Source: a virus. Taken from it: DNA of 38,538 nucleotides. The DNA is taken from positions 1 to 38,538 of the IMG/VR virus record IMGVR_UViG_3300026367_000073. One strand, given 5' to 3'. How positions within the stretch are numbered: position 1 is the first letter of the stretch; every line of letters starts with the position of its first letter. Of the stretch, positions 17,769 through 24,802 are shown piece by piece. The notes under the pieces were generated by a model. It saw nothing but the letters and a program-made list of their open reading frames with translations, searched no databases and was not told the origin of the DNA. The position numbers were made by a program, and so were the translations under genes.

Positions 17769-17865
17769 TTTGAAACCTGAATTTTGTGGACGTAAAAAGA
17801 AGGCTCCCCCCGACGTTCGGGAGGCGCATTCATGGGAGGATTTGATACCCCCTCCCGTATCTGTG
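17769..17865 (-). other. Non-coding gap between HNH and small terminase genes, candidate cos region
   Basis: This 97-base gap carries an imperfect GC-rich hairpin (CTCCCG facing CGGGGGGAG, read on the minus strand) followed by TTCTTTTT, which could be a weak terminator. cos sites of HNH-containing phages often lie next to these genes. I cannot identify the cut positions from sequence alone. Confidence 0.35.
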
Positions 17866-18258
17866 TCAGTTTCCAGTCAGTCCGACCTTCTCGCCGATTC
17901 GGTTGTGGCAGGGGTTGCACAGCGCTCGAAGGTTGCTCCACTCAAAGAACAGCTCAGGGTGAGTCTTCGTTGGCTTGATGTGGTCAACCATTCGGGATGC
18001 AGTAACGCGGCCCTCAAGCTCGCACTGCTTACACAGTGGATGAAGTCGCCGGTAGTAGATGCTTAGCCTGCGCCACTTCTCTTGCTTGTAGCGGGCATCT
18101 GACACGTCCCTGGCTGCGTTGTAAGTCTTGTTGCTACGCTTAACCTGCTTTGCTCTACGCTCTGCCGCTGCGGGTGCGTGGGTGGCGCAGTGGGTGGAAC
18201 CTGAAACCAGCGCATTGCATCCGGGCCATGCGCAGGGCTTGGCTGGGCGTGATGCCAT
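17866..18258 (-). CDS. HNH endonuclease (packaging-associated)
   Basis: A 130-residue HNH nuclease. Cys-rich N-terminal residues (CAWPGCNALVSGSTHCATH) may form a zinc site. The core has CKQCELEG, the DH pair in MVDHIKPTKTHPELFFEWSN, and CNPCHNRIG, giving the beta-beta-alpha metal fold with a structural zinc. HNH proteins next to terminase genes are known to be needed for cos cleavage in HK97-like phages. Its position one gene before the small terminase supports that role. It does not look like a free-standing homing endonuclease because the gene order is intact. Confidence 0.9.
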   Translation of the reverse strand: MASRPAKPCAWPGCNALVSGSTHCATHAPAAAERRAKQVKRSNKTYNAARDVSDARYKQEKWRRLSIYYRRLHPLCKQCELEGRVTASRMVDHIKPTKTHPELFFEWSNLRALCNPCHNRIGEKVGLTGN

Positions 18259-18271
18259 TAGCTGTGCTCAC

Positions 18272-18532
18272 TCACTGTAATGCGACGATGCCGGTGGCGT
18301 CAGTGCCTGTAGCCAGTATGCGAACAGGCCTGATGCGCTTATCTTCACCAGAGCCAAACACGAACGTGGCCTGGCTGCCTGATGCGCTGACACATACAAC
18401 ACTGCCTGATCCTGCAACGTGTATTGCTTTAGGTAGGAATGGCAGGTCTGCATTGTCGTCGGGTGTAACTGTTACCCACTCATCAACGGGGCCATTTAGA
18501 CCATTCGAGTAGCTTGCGTATTTGTCATCCAT
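18272..18532 (-). CDS. Spike base protein (Rcc01079-like)
   Basis: An 86-residue protein whose TPDDNADLPFLPKAIHVAGS and VRILATGTDATGIVALQ segments fit the small beta-sandwich spike-base family (RCAP_Rcc01079 type) found in gene-transfer agents and phages, where it anchors head or tail spikes. The ATG at 18532 overlaps the previous gene's stop by one base (TAATG); a longer upstream frame is open but lies within the preceding gene. It ends 13 bases before the HNH gene. Being beside terminase rather than in the tail block is unusual. Confidence 0.75.
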   Translation of the reverse strand: MDDKYASYSNGLNGPVDEWVTVTPDDNADLPFLPKAIHVAGSGSVVCVSASGSQATFVFGSGEDKRIRPVRILATGTDATGIVALQ

Positions 18533-20223
18533 TAGCTTAGTCCCATTGCAAGAGCGCCACGGCGCCCGCTGATAATGCCTATGATGAACACCGCCAGAGT
18601 CCCAATAACCTCTGAGCTGATGCCAGCCTGGCTTGTTGCGGTAACGGTTACTGTGTAATTTCTCGGTGATAGTGTCTGCGTTATCTGAGCAGACCAATTA
18701 CCACCGCTGACAACTCCGGTCAGGTTGATTGCGGTGAAGCCTGCACCGCTTACGGTGATATCAATATCTGCGTTAGGGTCATCAACTGCGCCGTACAGTA
18801 ATGGCGTTGTGTCTGCTGTTGATTGCCCTGAGTAAATTAGAACGGGGCCAGGCTGAACCACGGCAACAGCAAACGCATCCGACTCACTTCCATCGGCATT
18901 GGTGGCGGTCACAGTCAGCGTAAAGGGCGATGCAGCCGAATCAGAGGTGTTAGCTGTGCCGCTTATTACATTATCCGAGAATGCCAGTCCAGAGCCTGCG
19001 GGGAAGCCTGTGACGCCGTATGACACTGCGCCGGCAAAGTAGTTGCCCAGATTAATGCTTACAGCCTCACCTTCGCTCAAATTCAGATCAGGCAATGCCG
19101 TGGAAACAGTCGGCGGGACCGGGATTCTGTCAGTCGTAAACGAAAACGAGGCACTAGCACCGCTGCCGATTGAATTTGTAGCCCTTAACGCTCCACTGAA
19201 AGCCGTTTCATCTGCCAGCGCTGTCAGTGAGATAGTGCCTGTGAACGTAACCCAGTCGCCGGAGTTGATCGAATATTGAAAGCTCGCGGCATCGGTCAGG
19301 CTGTAGCTGGGCGTCAGGGTCGCGGTGGTCTCACCGGTTGTAATCGTGCCGATGGTCCAAGTGCCTTGCGGTACCTCATCGGGCAGAGAATCCAGCGAGC
19401 CGGTTGTAACCGTGCGCTGGTAAAAGGTGCCATCGTTGCTTATGTAGTAGAACGGGTAAGCGCCTTCCGCGTAGCCTTGCCAGGTTAAATCGGGCGCTAG
19501 GATGCCGTCAGCGGTAAAAGTAAGCGCCTGTTCGCCGGTTTCGGGGGGAGAAGGCCAATCTTCCTCGGGCTTGTCGTCCGCACCCGTAATCATGTACGTA
19601 TCAGCGGGAGCCTGCACAATCGTCAGCGTCATATTCGCGGGGGGCGAGTAAGTTGCAGTGCCTGTGCCCACTTCGGGTATCGCAGCCAACACAATTTCAG
19701 CGCTAGACAACACGTTCGACTGATTGCCCGCATCGTCCTCGTGCAGTGCGTGAATGCGGTACGTGCCCGTCGCAAGCGTTAGCGTTAGAGACTGATCGCC
19801 CGTTGCAGATACGTCCTGGCTGCCTTGTGCTCCGGCTTTAATCGCTGCCGCTGTCTCGCTTGTGCTACCGGACGCAAAGAAATACGCCGTGCCGTTGTCT
19901 TCGTCTGTGCTGAAAGCAACGTCGATCGTGTCAGGGTCAGTCCCCGCAGCGGTCAGCGTTGAGATAATAGGCGCGGTGGTGTCAGCCGTGGTTATTTCAT
20001 AGCTAACCCCCTGAATCTCACCAGTCGGTGAAATATAGTTCAGCTCATAAGTGCCATCTGAACCAGTCACCACCCCGTCTGCGCCCATCGTGAGCGCGTC
20101 TGGCCCTTCGATCTGTCCATCTGCCACTGGTGCCGGTGAGAATGCCGCGTCACCTGCCCAACTTGTTAGGGTGACAAACTTTCTCCCCGCTGCCGGGGAG
20201 TAGGTGACATCGACGGTAGCCAT
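18532..20223 (-). CDS. Large Ig-like multidomain appendage protein
   Basis: A 563-residue protein built from beta-sandwich modules. Residues ~5-72 and ~189-270 look like two copies of one domain (each with TYSP near the start and ending YISPTG or YISNDG). A fibronectin-like segment lies at ~90-175, another Ig-like at ~290-370, and a cadherin-like/He_PIG module at ~375-455 (LPDLNLSEGEAVSINLGNYF). The C-terminus is hydrophobic (GTLAVFIIGIISG). Such proteins often form surface fibres or decorate capsids. It is coupled to its neighbours by one-base overlaps on both sides. The exact role is unknown. Confidence 0.7.
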   Translation of the reverse strand: MATVDVTYSPAAGRKFVTLTSWAGDAAFSPAPVADGQIEGPDALTMGADGVVTGSDGTYELNYISPTGEIQGVSYEITTADTTAPIISTLTAAGTDPDTIDVAFSTDEDNGTAYFFASGSTSETAAAIKAGAQGSQDVSATGDQSLTLTLATGTYRIHALHEDDAGNQSNVLSSAEIVLAAIPEVGTGTATYSPPANMTLTIVQAPADTYMITGADDKPEEDWPSPPETGEQALTFTADGILAPDLTWQGYAEGAYPFYYISNDGTFYQRTVTTGSLDSLPDEVPQGTWTIGTITTGETTATLTPSYSLTDAASFQYSINSGDWVTFTGTISLTALADETAFSGALRATNSIGSGASASFSFTTDRIPVPPTVSTALPDLNLSEGEAVSINLGNYFAGAVSYGVTGFPAGSGLAFSDNVISGTANTSDSAASPFTLTVTATNADGSESDAFAVAVVQPGPVLIYSGQSTADTTPLLYGAVDDPNADIDITVSGAGFTAINLTGVVSGGNWSAQITQTLSPRNYTVTVTATSQAGISSEVIGTLAVFIIGIISGRRGALAMGLS

Positions 20224-21026
20224 CAGGTAGAGAGGCTAATGCGAGTAGAGCCGAACGGTATGCTCGTGCCTGCTGTTACTGCTTCGGCAAGAGTCGGCAT
20301 TGTGCCAGTGGCTGTGTATGGCCCGCTGCCGGTGATCGTTACTGCAACCGTGATTGGCGTGATGCCTGTGATTACATCGCCGTTTGTGTCCAGCGGAGTG
20401 AGCGTTACTGGTGATACTGGGGTTGAGGCGTAGTTGGTTGCGGTTAGGGTGAAGTTTGAGCCGGGTTGCAGGGTGTCGGTGGTGGTGACGACTGGATCGG
20501 GTATTAGCTCGTACAACCGAAAGCCGTGAACGTAGCCGTTGCCACTTGAGGTCGCCGCTTTTCTTGCTTCGATGGTTGCGCTGGTAACTCCAGTTAACGT
20601 AAAGTTTGCGGTTACATTATTTGTATTAGAAAGGCTAATATCAACAGTCTCTGAAGTGCCGCCATTAATTCGCACCTCTATTTTTCGCCCAGTGCCATTG
20701 CCCCCTCCGAGCACTTCAACAATGTATGTTTTTCCTGAGTCCAGCCCGCCAATAGAAGAAATTTCAACATATGTGGCATTGCTTAGCCAAATAGGCTCAT
20801 CAACATCTTCGTCGTACCATGAGCCATCCCCTGTAAAGCCGGGAAACGGGTCGCCTGATGCGTTTGGAAAGTCTACTAGAGTGCCGGTTGATAACGTGAA
20901 TCCGGTTGACAGGTTGTCTTTGTCCACTACCGCGCTATCGGTCAGGCCGGAAGTCACTGGATTCCAGCGCTTCGTAGAGTTCTGAACAGTGTCCCCGCCA
21001 GCGTCGTTAAATATAAAATAGTTCAT
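20223..21026 (-). CDS. Appendage protein with galactose-binding-like and Ig-like domains
   Basis: A 267-residue protein. Residues ~1-165 have the look of a carbohydrate-binding beta-sandwich (NATYVEISSIGGLDSGKTY, KIEVRINGGTSETVDISLS, ending GNGYVHGFRLYELI). Residues ~175-267 form an Ig-like module rich in Thr. It has no catalytic motif. It lies between the lectin-like and the Ig-like genes, overlapping each by one base, which suggests a single surface structure. Carbohydrate binding at the host surface is a reasonable inference, not shown. Confidence 0.65.
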   Translation of the reverse strand: MNYFIFNDAGGDTVQNSTKRWNPVTSGLTDSAVVDKDNLSTGFTLSTGTLVDFPNASGDPFPGFTGDGSWYDEDVDEPIWLSNATYVEISSIGGLDSGKTYIVEVLGGGNGTGRKIEVRINGGTSETVDISLSNTNNVTANFTLTGVTSATIEARKAATSSGNGYVHGFRLYELIPDPVVTTTDTLQPGSNFTLTATNYASTPVSPVTLTPLDTNGDVITGITPITVAVTITGSGPYTATGTMPTLAEAVTAGTSIPFGSTRISLST

Positions 21027-22189
21027 TACACCAACCCCTCGGGTAGCCCGCTGTAAACCTTAACGTCATCAATAACGTACCATTCTTCTCGCTCATCATC
21101 GTTTACCCAGCTCGCCCCACTATCCGGCGCATCACCAAAGCGGTCATTGCCTCCAAAAGCCACAGCGTTCCATTTTGGCATTGGCTCAGAAGTCGGGCCG
21201 GTCCAACGCACGGTAAGACTGTCCACAATTAACTGGTCGTTGAGAAACTGCTGAAAAATTCCGTCTGGCTCGTTTGGCGCTGAGTTCATTTTTAACCTGA
21301 AGGCTATTTTGTGCCATACCGATCCATATACTTGCGCGTGAGTGACATTGCCCGAAGATGGTAGGCTTCCGCCATTAACAAGGTCGGCAACTACTGGCGT
21401 TGCCCCGGTAGACAAAGCTCCCTGCAAGTCGCTGGTCCAGTTCATTGACGCGTCCCCTAAAGACACCAAGCCTCGGCCCAGCCCAGTAAGAAAAGTGTCC
21501 GCGTAATTTGTCGCGTTGTAGTTTTCTCCATATGGACCGCCTCTAAACTCCAGCGCGTTCCGTACCCCAAAGTTAGCGTCATCAACCCACGCCCAAAAAA
21601 ACAACGGGCCTTGCTGGCCGCCGAAAGCGCTCCAAAACTCTGAAATTTCGCCTGGGGAGCTGAAGACCCGAAATAATTTTGAGTTAGCATTTACTCCGTC
21701 CGAGTACGTCCAACCGGGGGAAAACTTGATATAAAACTCGATATAAATATCGTCTAGCCCCTCTGTAAGAAGCTTTCCTAAAGTTCCGTTTGAGTTGAAC
21801 TGATTGGGAAAAGATGCGTTGTAGTGGTTTTCCCGAAAGCATTTCAAGCACCTGCCAGTGCCGCCTCGCGCATCCTCAGAATCTGACGCGGAAATTCTGA
21901 TATTTTTATTAGCAGAGTACCTGTCTAAATCGTTGTATGCGGCATCCCAGCCGACCGGCATTACGTCGCCATCCCAGCGAAAAGTTGCAGCCCCAAAAGA
22001 TGAGTCCAAGGGTGCCCAGTCCGTCTGGTCATTAAAGTTGTCGCTAAATATCAAGCTAACCGACGAATTATCTCCAGCCCGATACCCACCACGCGCAGCC
22101 TCAGCCGTATCAATCAGCGGCGCAACGCGGCCCTTGATCGTCGCCGGAGTGCGGCCTTCGATTGTGATGTTCGCGGGGATTCCGGGCAT
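21026..22189 (-). CDS. Lectin/polysaccharide-lyase-like appendage protein (ConA-like fold)
   Basis: A 387-residue protein. A short N-terminal stretch (ANITIEGRTPATIKGRVAPL) looks like an attachment peptide. From about residue 50 the sequence resembles a concanavalin A-like jelly roll: DDIYIEFYIKFSPGW, SVWHKIAFRLKMNSAP, FLNDQLIVDSLTVRW and the closing EEWYVIDDVKVYSG. This fold occurs in lectins and in polysaccharide lyases. Catalytic residues cannot be assigned, so depolymerase activity is only a possibility. It follows the HP1-type holin gene with a one-base overlap. Confidence 0.65.
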   Translation of the reverse strand: MPGIPANITIEGRTPATIKGRVAPLIDTAEAARGGYRAGDNSSVSLIFSDNFNDQTDWAPLDSSFGAATFRWDGDVMPVGWDAAYNDLDRYSANKNIRISASDSEDARGGTGRCLKCFRENHYNASFPNQFNSNGTLGKLLTEGLDDIYIEFYIKFSPGWTYSDGVNANSKLFRVFSSPGEISEFWSAFGGQQGPLFFWAWVDDANFGVRNALEFRGGPYGENYNATNYADTFLTGLGRGLVSLGDASMNWTSDLQGALSTGATPVVADLVNGGSLPSSGNVTHAQVYGSVWHKIAFRLKMNSAPNEPDGIFQQFLNDQLIVDSLTVRWTGPTSEPMPKWNAVAFGGNDRFGDAPDSGASWVNDDEREEWYVIDDVKVYSGLPEGLV

Positions 22190-22509
22190 TAGATATCTCT
22201 CTTTTTATCAAGTGAGTCGGTCAGCTGCTCGTTCCGGTCAATCAATAGCAGATGCAGTTCTTGCTCTCTGTCATCACGGCGCTTCTGGAAATATCGCTCG
22301 CGTGTTTCCCTGCGCTTTTGGAAATACAGGCCGGTAAAGTAGGTAGCTAAACCTAGAATTGCGCCAACGAGCATCACAACCTCGTTGTATGAAAACGCAC
22401 CCCAGGTAAACATGGCGCCGTTGGTGGTGTATGAGGCCACTGGCGCTGCGGTTTCAATTTTCGTGTGCAGTGCCGAGGCAGCTGAATGAAGGGTCTCTGG
22501 TAAGCTCAC
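22189..22509 (-). CDS. HP1-family holin-like membrane protein
   Basis: A 106-residue protein starting at GTG. One hydrophobic segment spans about residues 42-65 (EVVMLVGAILGLATYFTGLY). A very charged C-terminal helix contains an 11-residue tandem duplication (YFQKRRETRER then YFQKRRDDREQ). The arrangement FSYNEVVMLVGAILGLATYF recalls the HP1 holin family (PF16080), although the long tail is unusual. It lies between a three-segment holin-like protein and the appendage genes, so a second lysis function, possibly spanin-like, is also possible. Confidence 0.7.
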   Translation of the reverse strand: MSLPETLHSAASALHTKIETAAPVASYTTNGAMFTWGAFSYNEVVMLVGAILGLATYFTGLYFQKRRETRERYFQKRRDDREQELHLLLIDRNEQLTDSLDKKRDI

Positions 22510-22511
22510 GG

Positions 22512-22964
22512 CTACCCCTTATTAACGCTTTGGGTGAACTTACCGGAGACAGCTCTGGCAATGTCTCCCATGTGGGGGGCTGCAAAATAGAACGCGAGAA
22601 TCAGCATGACGGCGGGGTTCATGTCCGCTGCGGCATCTTTAGAAATGAGGCCAACCGCAGTGATTTTGTCGGCAGTCCCCGGGTCAGTCGCAAACACCGC
22701 AATCATCCCGCAAGCAACCGATATCAGGTACATGCCCAGCCAGACGCCGGTAATCGTGAGTGAGATCAGGCGCCGAGCGAGATTCTGGCCTTGTGTTGCG
22801 GCCATCCACTGCACGACCATAGCGCGGGCTTCTGATCGATCCTTAGATGCGTCACCGGCTTTTTCCTCATCGGTATACACCAATGCGTCAAGTCCTTTGG
22901 TCACGCCGTCAACGATGCCGGAGAGCGCTTTTTCGGTGCCGAACAGTTTGCCGAGGAAGCTCAT
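22512..22964 (-). CDS. Holin, three-transmembrane GTA-type
   Basis: A 150-residue protein. An amphipathic N-terminus (GKLFGTEKALSGIVDGVTKG) precedes a charged region and two clear hydrophobic segments (LISLTITGVWLGMYLISVAC and PAVMLILAFYFAAPHMG). An intermediate hydrophobic stretch follows the first. This corresponds to the GTA_holin_3TM family (PF11351). It would make inner-membrane lesions that release the endolysin. The gene starts 14 bases after the endolysin stop and ends two bases before the next holin-like gene. Confidence 0.8.
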   Translation of the reverse strand: MSFLGKLFGTEKALSGIVDGVTKGLDALVYTDEEKAGDASKDRSEARAMVVQWMAATQGQNLARRLISLTITGVWLGMYLISVACGMIAVFATDPGTADKITAVGLISKDAAADMNPAVMLILAFYFAAPHMGDIARAVSGKFTQSVNKG

Positions 22965-22978
22965 AGGCGCTCCATTGA

Positions 22979-23524
22979 TTAAAAGTGAACGCGGTGAGCT
23001 AGCCAGCCAAACACGAACGACTCATTGCGTTCACGCGCCTCGCCAAGCTCGATGTACCGGTTGCCCTGCAGGCAGTTCAAGGCCTTGAGCAGAACCTCTT
23101 GTCCCGGCTGCTGGCGTTTATCCAGGAAGGCTTTTAGTGCGCCTAGAGTGCCATTACCCACCAATCCATCAACTCGGATGTCGGTGTAGTGAGTGCCGCT
23201 GTTGTTCAACGCATTTAGGCTGCGCTGCAAGAATTTGCCGGCCCAAGCGATGCCCATGTTCACACCGGTATCCATCAGCTCTTCGGCAATGGCCTGGTCA
23301 ATCATGGCAACGCGGTCAAAGTTCGGGACTGACCAGTATTGGTCTTTGTAGATGGACACAGCCAGGCTTCGCGGCATGTGCTGCATAGGGCCATCAAAGT
23401 CGTTTAGACGAGCCACCTGCTCTGTGATGCCGTACATCGTGGCCCCGCCCTTATCATCAGGATGATCGATAAACGCGCCTTCGCGCTCGATCAGATCCGC
23501 AATCATCTGATTCACTCGAACCAT
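22979..23524 (-). CDS. Endolysin, GH108-type N-acetylmuramidase with peptidoglycan-binding domain
   Basis: A 181-residue lysozyme that cuts the peptidoglycan glycan chain. The N-terminal GH108 domain carries the catalytic Glu in LIEREGAFIDHPDDKGGATM (Glu15) and the following YGIT. The C-terminal part (AWAGKFLQRSLNALNNSG, then VDGLVGNGTLGALKAF) is a peptidoglycan-binding/PG_binding_3 module. The ATG at 23524 is preferred because GGAG lies six bases upstream; an in-frame TTG at 23536 overlaps that site. No signal peptide is seen, so release needs a holin. A long structured leader precedes the gene. Confidence 0.9.
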   Translation of the reverse strand: MVRVNQMIADLIEREGAFIDHPDDKGGATMYGITEQVARLNDFDGPMQHMPRSLAVSIYKDQYWSVPNFDRVAMIDQAIAEELMDTGVNMGIAWAGKFLQRSLNALNNSGTHYTDIRVDGLVGNGTLGALKAFLDKRQQPGQEVLLKALNCLQGNRYIELGEARERNESFVFGWLAHRVHF

Positions 23525-23541
23525 GACGGTCTCCAAATAGG

Positions 23542-23607
23542 TTGCCCGCCGGTTTATGGCGTACCGGGTTACCTGACTTTCAGGGCCGGCATAGGCTTGG
23601 CGGGCAA
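23542..23607 (-). ncRNA. Structured 5' leader of the endolysin gene
   Basis: Nine-base perfect inverted repeats (GGCGGGCAA and TTGCCCGCC) at 23542-23550 and 23599-23607 enclose a 48-base loop that itself contains a 5-bp hairpin (CCTGA/TCAGG) and CCGG/CCGG pairing, so an elongated rod can form. It ends just before the endolysin ribosome-binding site. The minus-strand frame through it is open and in phase with the endolysin. It may be a translational control element; this is inference from folding by eye. Confidence 0.5.
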
Positions 23608-23622
23608 AATTGAATAAAAAAA

Positions 23623-23639
23623 GCCCTCACGTGGAGGGC
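23623..23639 (-). terminator. Intrinsic terminator upstream of the lysis cassette
   Basis: On the minus strand a perfect 6-bp stem (GCCCTC/GAGGGC) with a 5-base loop is followed by seven T residues and ATT. It lies between the 54-residue ORF and the endolysin leader, so lysis genes need read-through. Confidence 0.85.
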
Positions 23640-23673
23640 AAAGATGCGGCGTAGCAGACCGCGAGAATAAAAG

Positions 23674-23700
23674 CCCCGGCGTGCTGTGCAGAGGCCGGGG
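23674..23700 (-). terminator. Intrinsic terminator after the 54-residue ORF
   Basis: A 7-bp stem (CCCCGGC/GCCGGGG) with a 13-base loop, followed by CTTTTATT on the minus strand, 10 bases beyond the stop of the small ORF. It is the second in a row of three terminators in the late control region. Confidence 0.8.
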
Positions 23701-23710
23701 AGTATCTGAG

Positions 23711-23875
23711 TTAAAATCGAGGGTTTAAGAAATCCTGCAATGCTCTCAGTGCATTAGCTGAATTACACGCCGCTTGCGAAAACTTCAAAGCCTCATCTGC
23801 AGACTTTGCCTTTTCCGCCTTGTTAATCATCTCTCTCACAGAGGCTACGGCTTTATCTTCTTTAATTTCGCTCAT
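23711..23875 (-). CDS. Small hypothetical protein (54 residues) in the late control region
   Basis: A 54-residue, mostly helical, charged protein. It begins MSEIKEDKAVASVREMINKA and continues AKSADEALKFSQAACNSANA, which resembles small proteins found in other tailed phages whose function is unknown. A GGAG site lies about 13 bases before the ATG, which is long. It is bounded by terminators (23924-23950 upstream, 23674-23700 downstream), so it would form its own short late message if antitermination occurs. Confidence 0.7.
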   Translation of the reverse strand: MSEIKEDKAVASVREMINKAEKAKSADEALKFSQAACNSANALRALQDFLNPRF

Positions 23876-23923
23876 TGGGTTCTAACTCCAATCGTTGATT
23901 TTCGCGCATGACGCGCATAAAAA

Positions 23924-23950
23924 AGCCCGCTAGGTGGTGGCCTGCGGGCT
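23924..23950. terminator. Bidirectional terminator just after the late promoter (tR'-like)
   Basis: A 7-bp stem (AGCCCGC/GCGGGCT) with a 13-base loop. It has T-tracts on both sides (CTTTTTTAT on the minus strand, TTTTC on the plus strand). As read on the minus strand it starts about 25 bases after the predicted transcription start at 23975, which would produce only a short RNA unless an antiterminator acts. Confidence 0.85.
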
Positions 23951-23981
23951 TTTCGGGGGAAACTGTTACTTAATAGCTGAT

Positions 23982-24010
23982 AGCCTACCCAGAAATCAGA
24001 AAACTGTCAA
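23982..24010 (-). promoter_or_regulatory. Predicted late promoter (pR'-like)
   Basis: On the minus strand a consensus -35 TTGACA (24010-24005) is followed after 17 bases by TAGGCT (23987-23982), a weak -10. It lies just past the end of the candidate late regulator gene and before a terminator, matching the arrangement of a Q-dependent late promoter. The weak -10 lowers confidence. Confidence 0.55.
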
Positions 24011-24038
24011 TATATACAGGCTGGATAAATTTACAGCC

Positions 24039-24536
24039 TTATGCGGCCTTCCTGAACGACTCCTGACTTTCGGAAAGCCAGCCCTCCATCCTCGTGTACC
24101 CGTCAACAATTCGCTGCCTGAACGTGGCTACTGTGCAGTCCAGCGTATCCGCGCACCGCTTGTCATCCCACAGTATCTCAATCCTGCGCTCTGGCACGAA
24201 CGGATCAATCGCTACTTTGGTGCGGCCGCGGTAGGTTTGATTGCACACCACGGCGTTGTGCTGGCGATCTGTCAAGCTGCGCAGAAGGTAGCAGGCCATC
24301 AAGTGCGTATCGCTGAACCGCTTCATTCGGTCAATCTTGCCTGCCAGCTTGCAGAATCCAGAAAACCCCGACGAGCGCGGGATCTCGCCCCTGAAATCTA
24401 CCAGGGCACCGATGATGCTGCGTGACTCCCGCGCTATTTCATCATTACCGGACAGCGCGACATCGATGTACATTTCAACGCACATCATCGCCTGCTGTCG
24501 AAGTATCGTTTTATGCATCTTCTGGTCATTCAACAT
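24039..24536 (-). CDS. Candidate late-gene regulator (antiterminator Q-like)
   Basis: A 165-residue protein at the end of the early operon, directly before the predicted late promoter. The C-terminal ~50 residues include a helix-turn-helix-like segment (WDDKRCADTLDCTVATFRQR then IVDGYTRMEGWL), and LRSLTDRQHNAVVCNQTYRG is a pattern seen in phage antitermination proteins of the Q type. Location (last early gene, followed by promoter and terminator) is the strongest evidence. Family membership is inferred and could be wrong; no RNA-polymerase-binding residues can be named. Confidence 0.55.
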   Translation of the reverse strand: MLNDQKMHKTILRQQAMMCVEMYIDVALSGNDEIARESRSIIGALVDFRGEIPRSSGFSGFCKLAGKIDRMKRFSDTHLMACYLLRSLTDRQHNAVVCNQTYRGRTKVAIDPFVPERRIEILWDDKRCADTLDCTVATFRQRIVDGYTRMEGWLSESQESFRKAA

Positions 24537-24538
24537 AT

Positions 24539-24802
24539 TTAGCCCCGCAGCTTATTGAAACACGCCCTGATTTCTTGCTCGTCGTCCTGCCCGCTCAGCC
24601 AGGCGTCCAATTCCGCCCGACTTACATCACCCGCCTTGAACTCTGACCACTTCGCCCGCGCCACTGTCTCCGCAGATATCGGCGCAAATCCTTGGAACCG
24701 GCCGCCGAATCGGTCCCTGCAGCTCCTTGCCGCCTCTGCAATCGGCTCACCCGACAGCATTGTGCAGTGCTTGCCATCCACTATTGCGGTTAGTCCTATC
24801 AC
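24539..24802 (-). CDS. Hypothetical early protein (87 residues)
   Basis: A small acidic/basic mixed protein starting at a GTG (24802) that overlaps the previous gene's TGA (GTGA). It contains a Cys-bearing SCRDRFGGRFQGFAPISAET segment and a C-terminal acidic helix (DAWLSGQDDEQEIRACFNKL). No known domain was recognised. It lies immediately before the candidate late regulator, two bases from its start, and is part of the tightly overlapped leftward early operon. Confidence 0.6.
   Translation of the reverse strand: MIGLTAIVDGKHCTMLSGEPIAEAARSCRDRFGGRFQGFAPISAETVARAKWSEFKAGDVSRAELDAWLSGQDDEQEIRACFNKLRG

Noticed and set aside
17666-17941. A 91-residue ORF spanning the gap before the small terminase
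   Set aside because: It overlaps most of the small terminase in another frame and has no recognisable features; the gap is better described as non-coding.
23542-23607. A tRNA gene, because of the long acceptor-like stem
   Set aside because: The element is only 66 bases, has no T-arm or anticodon arrangement and no CCA position; it reads as a leader structure.
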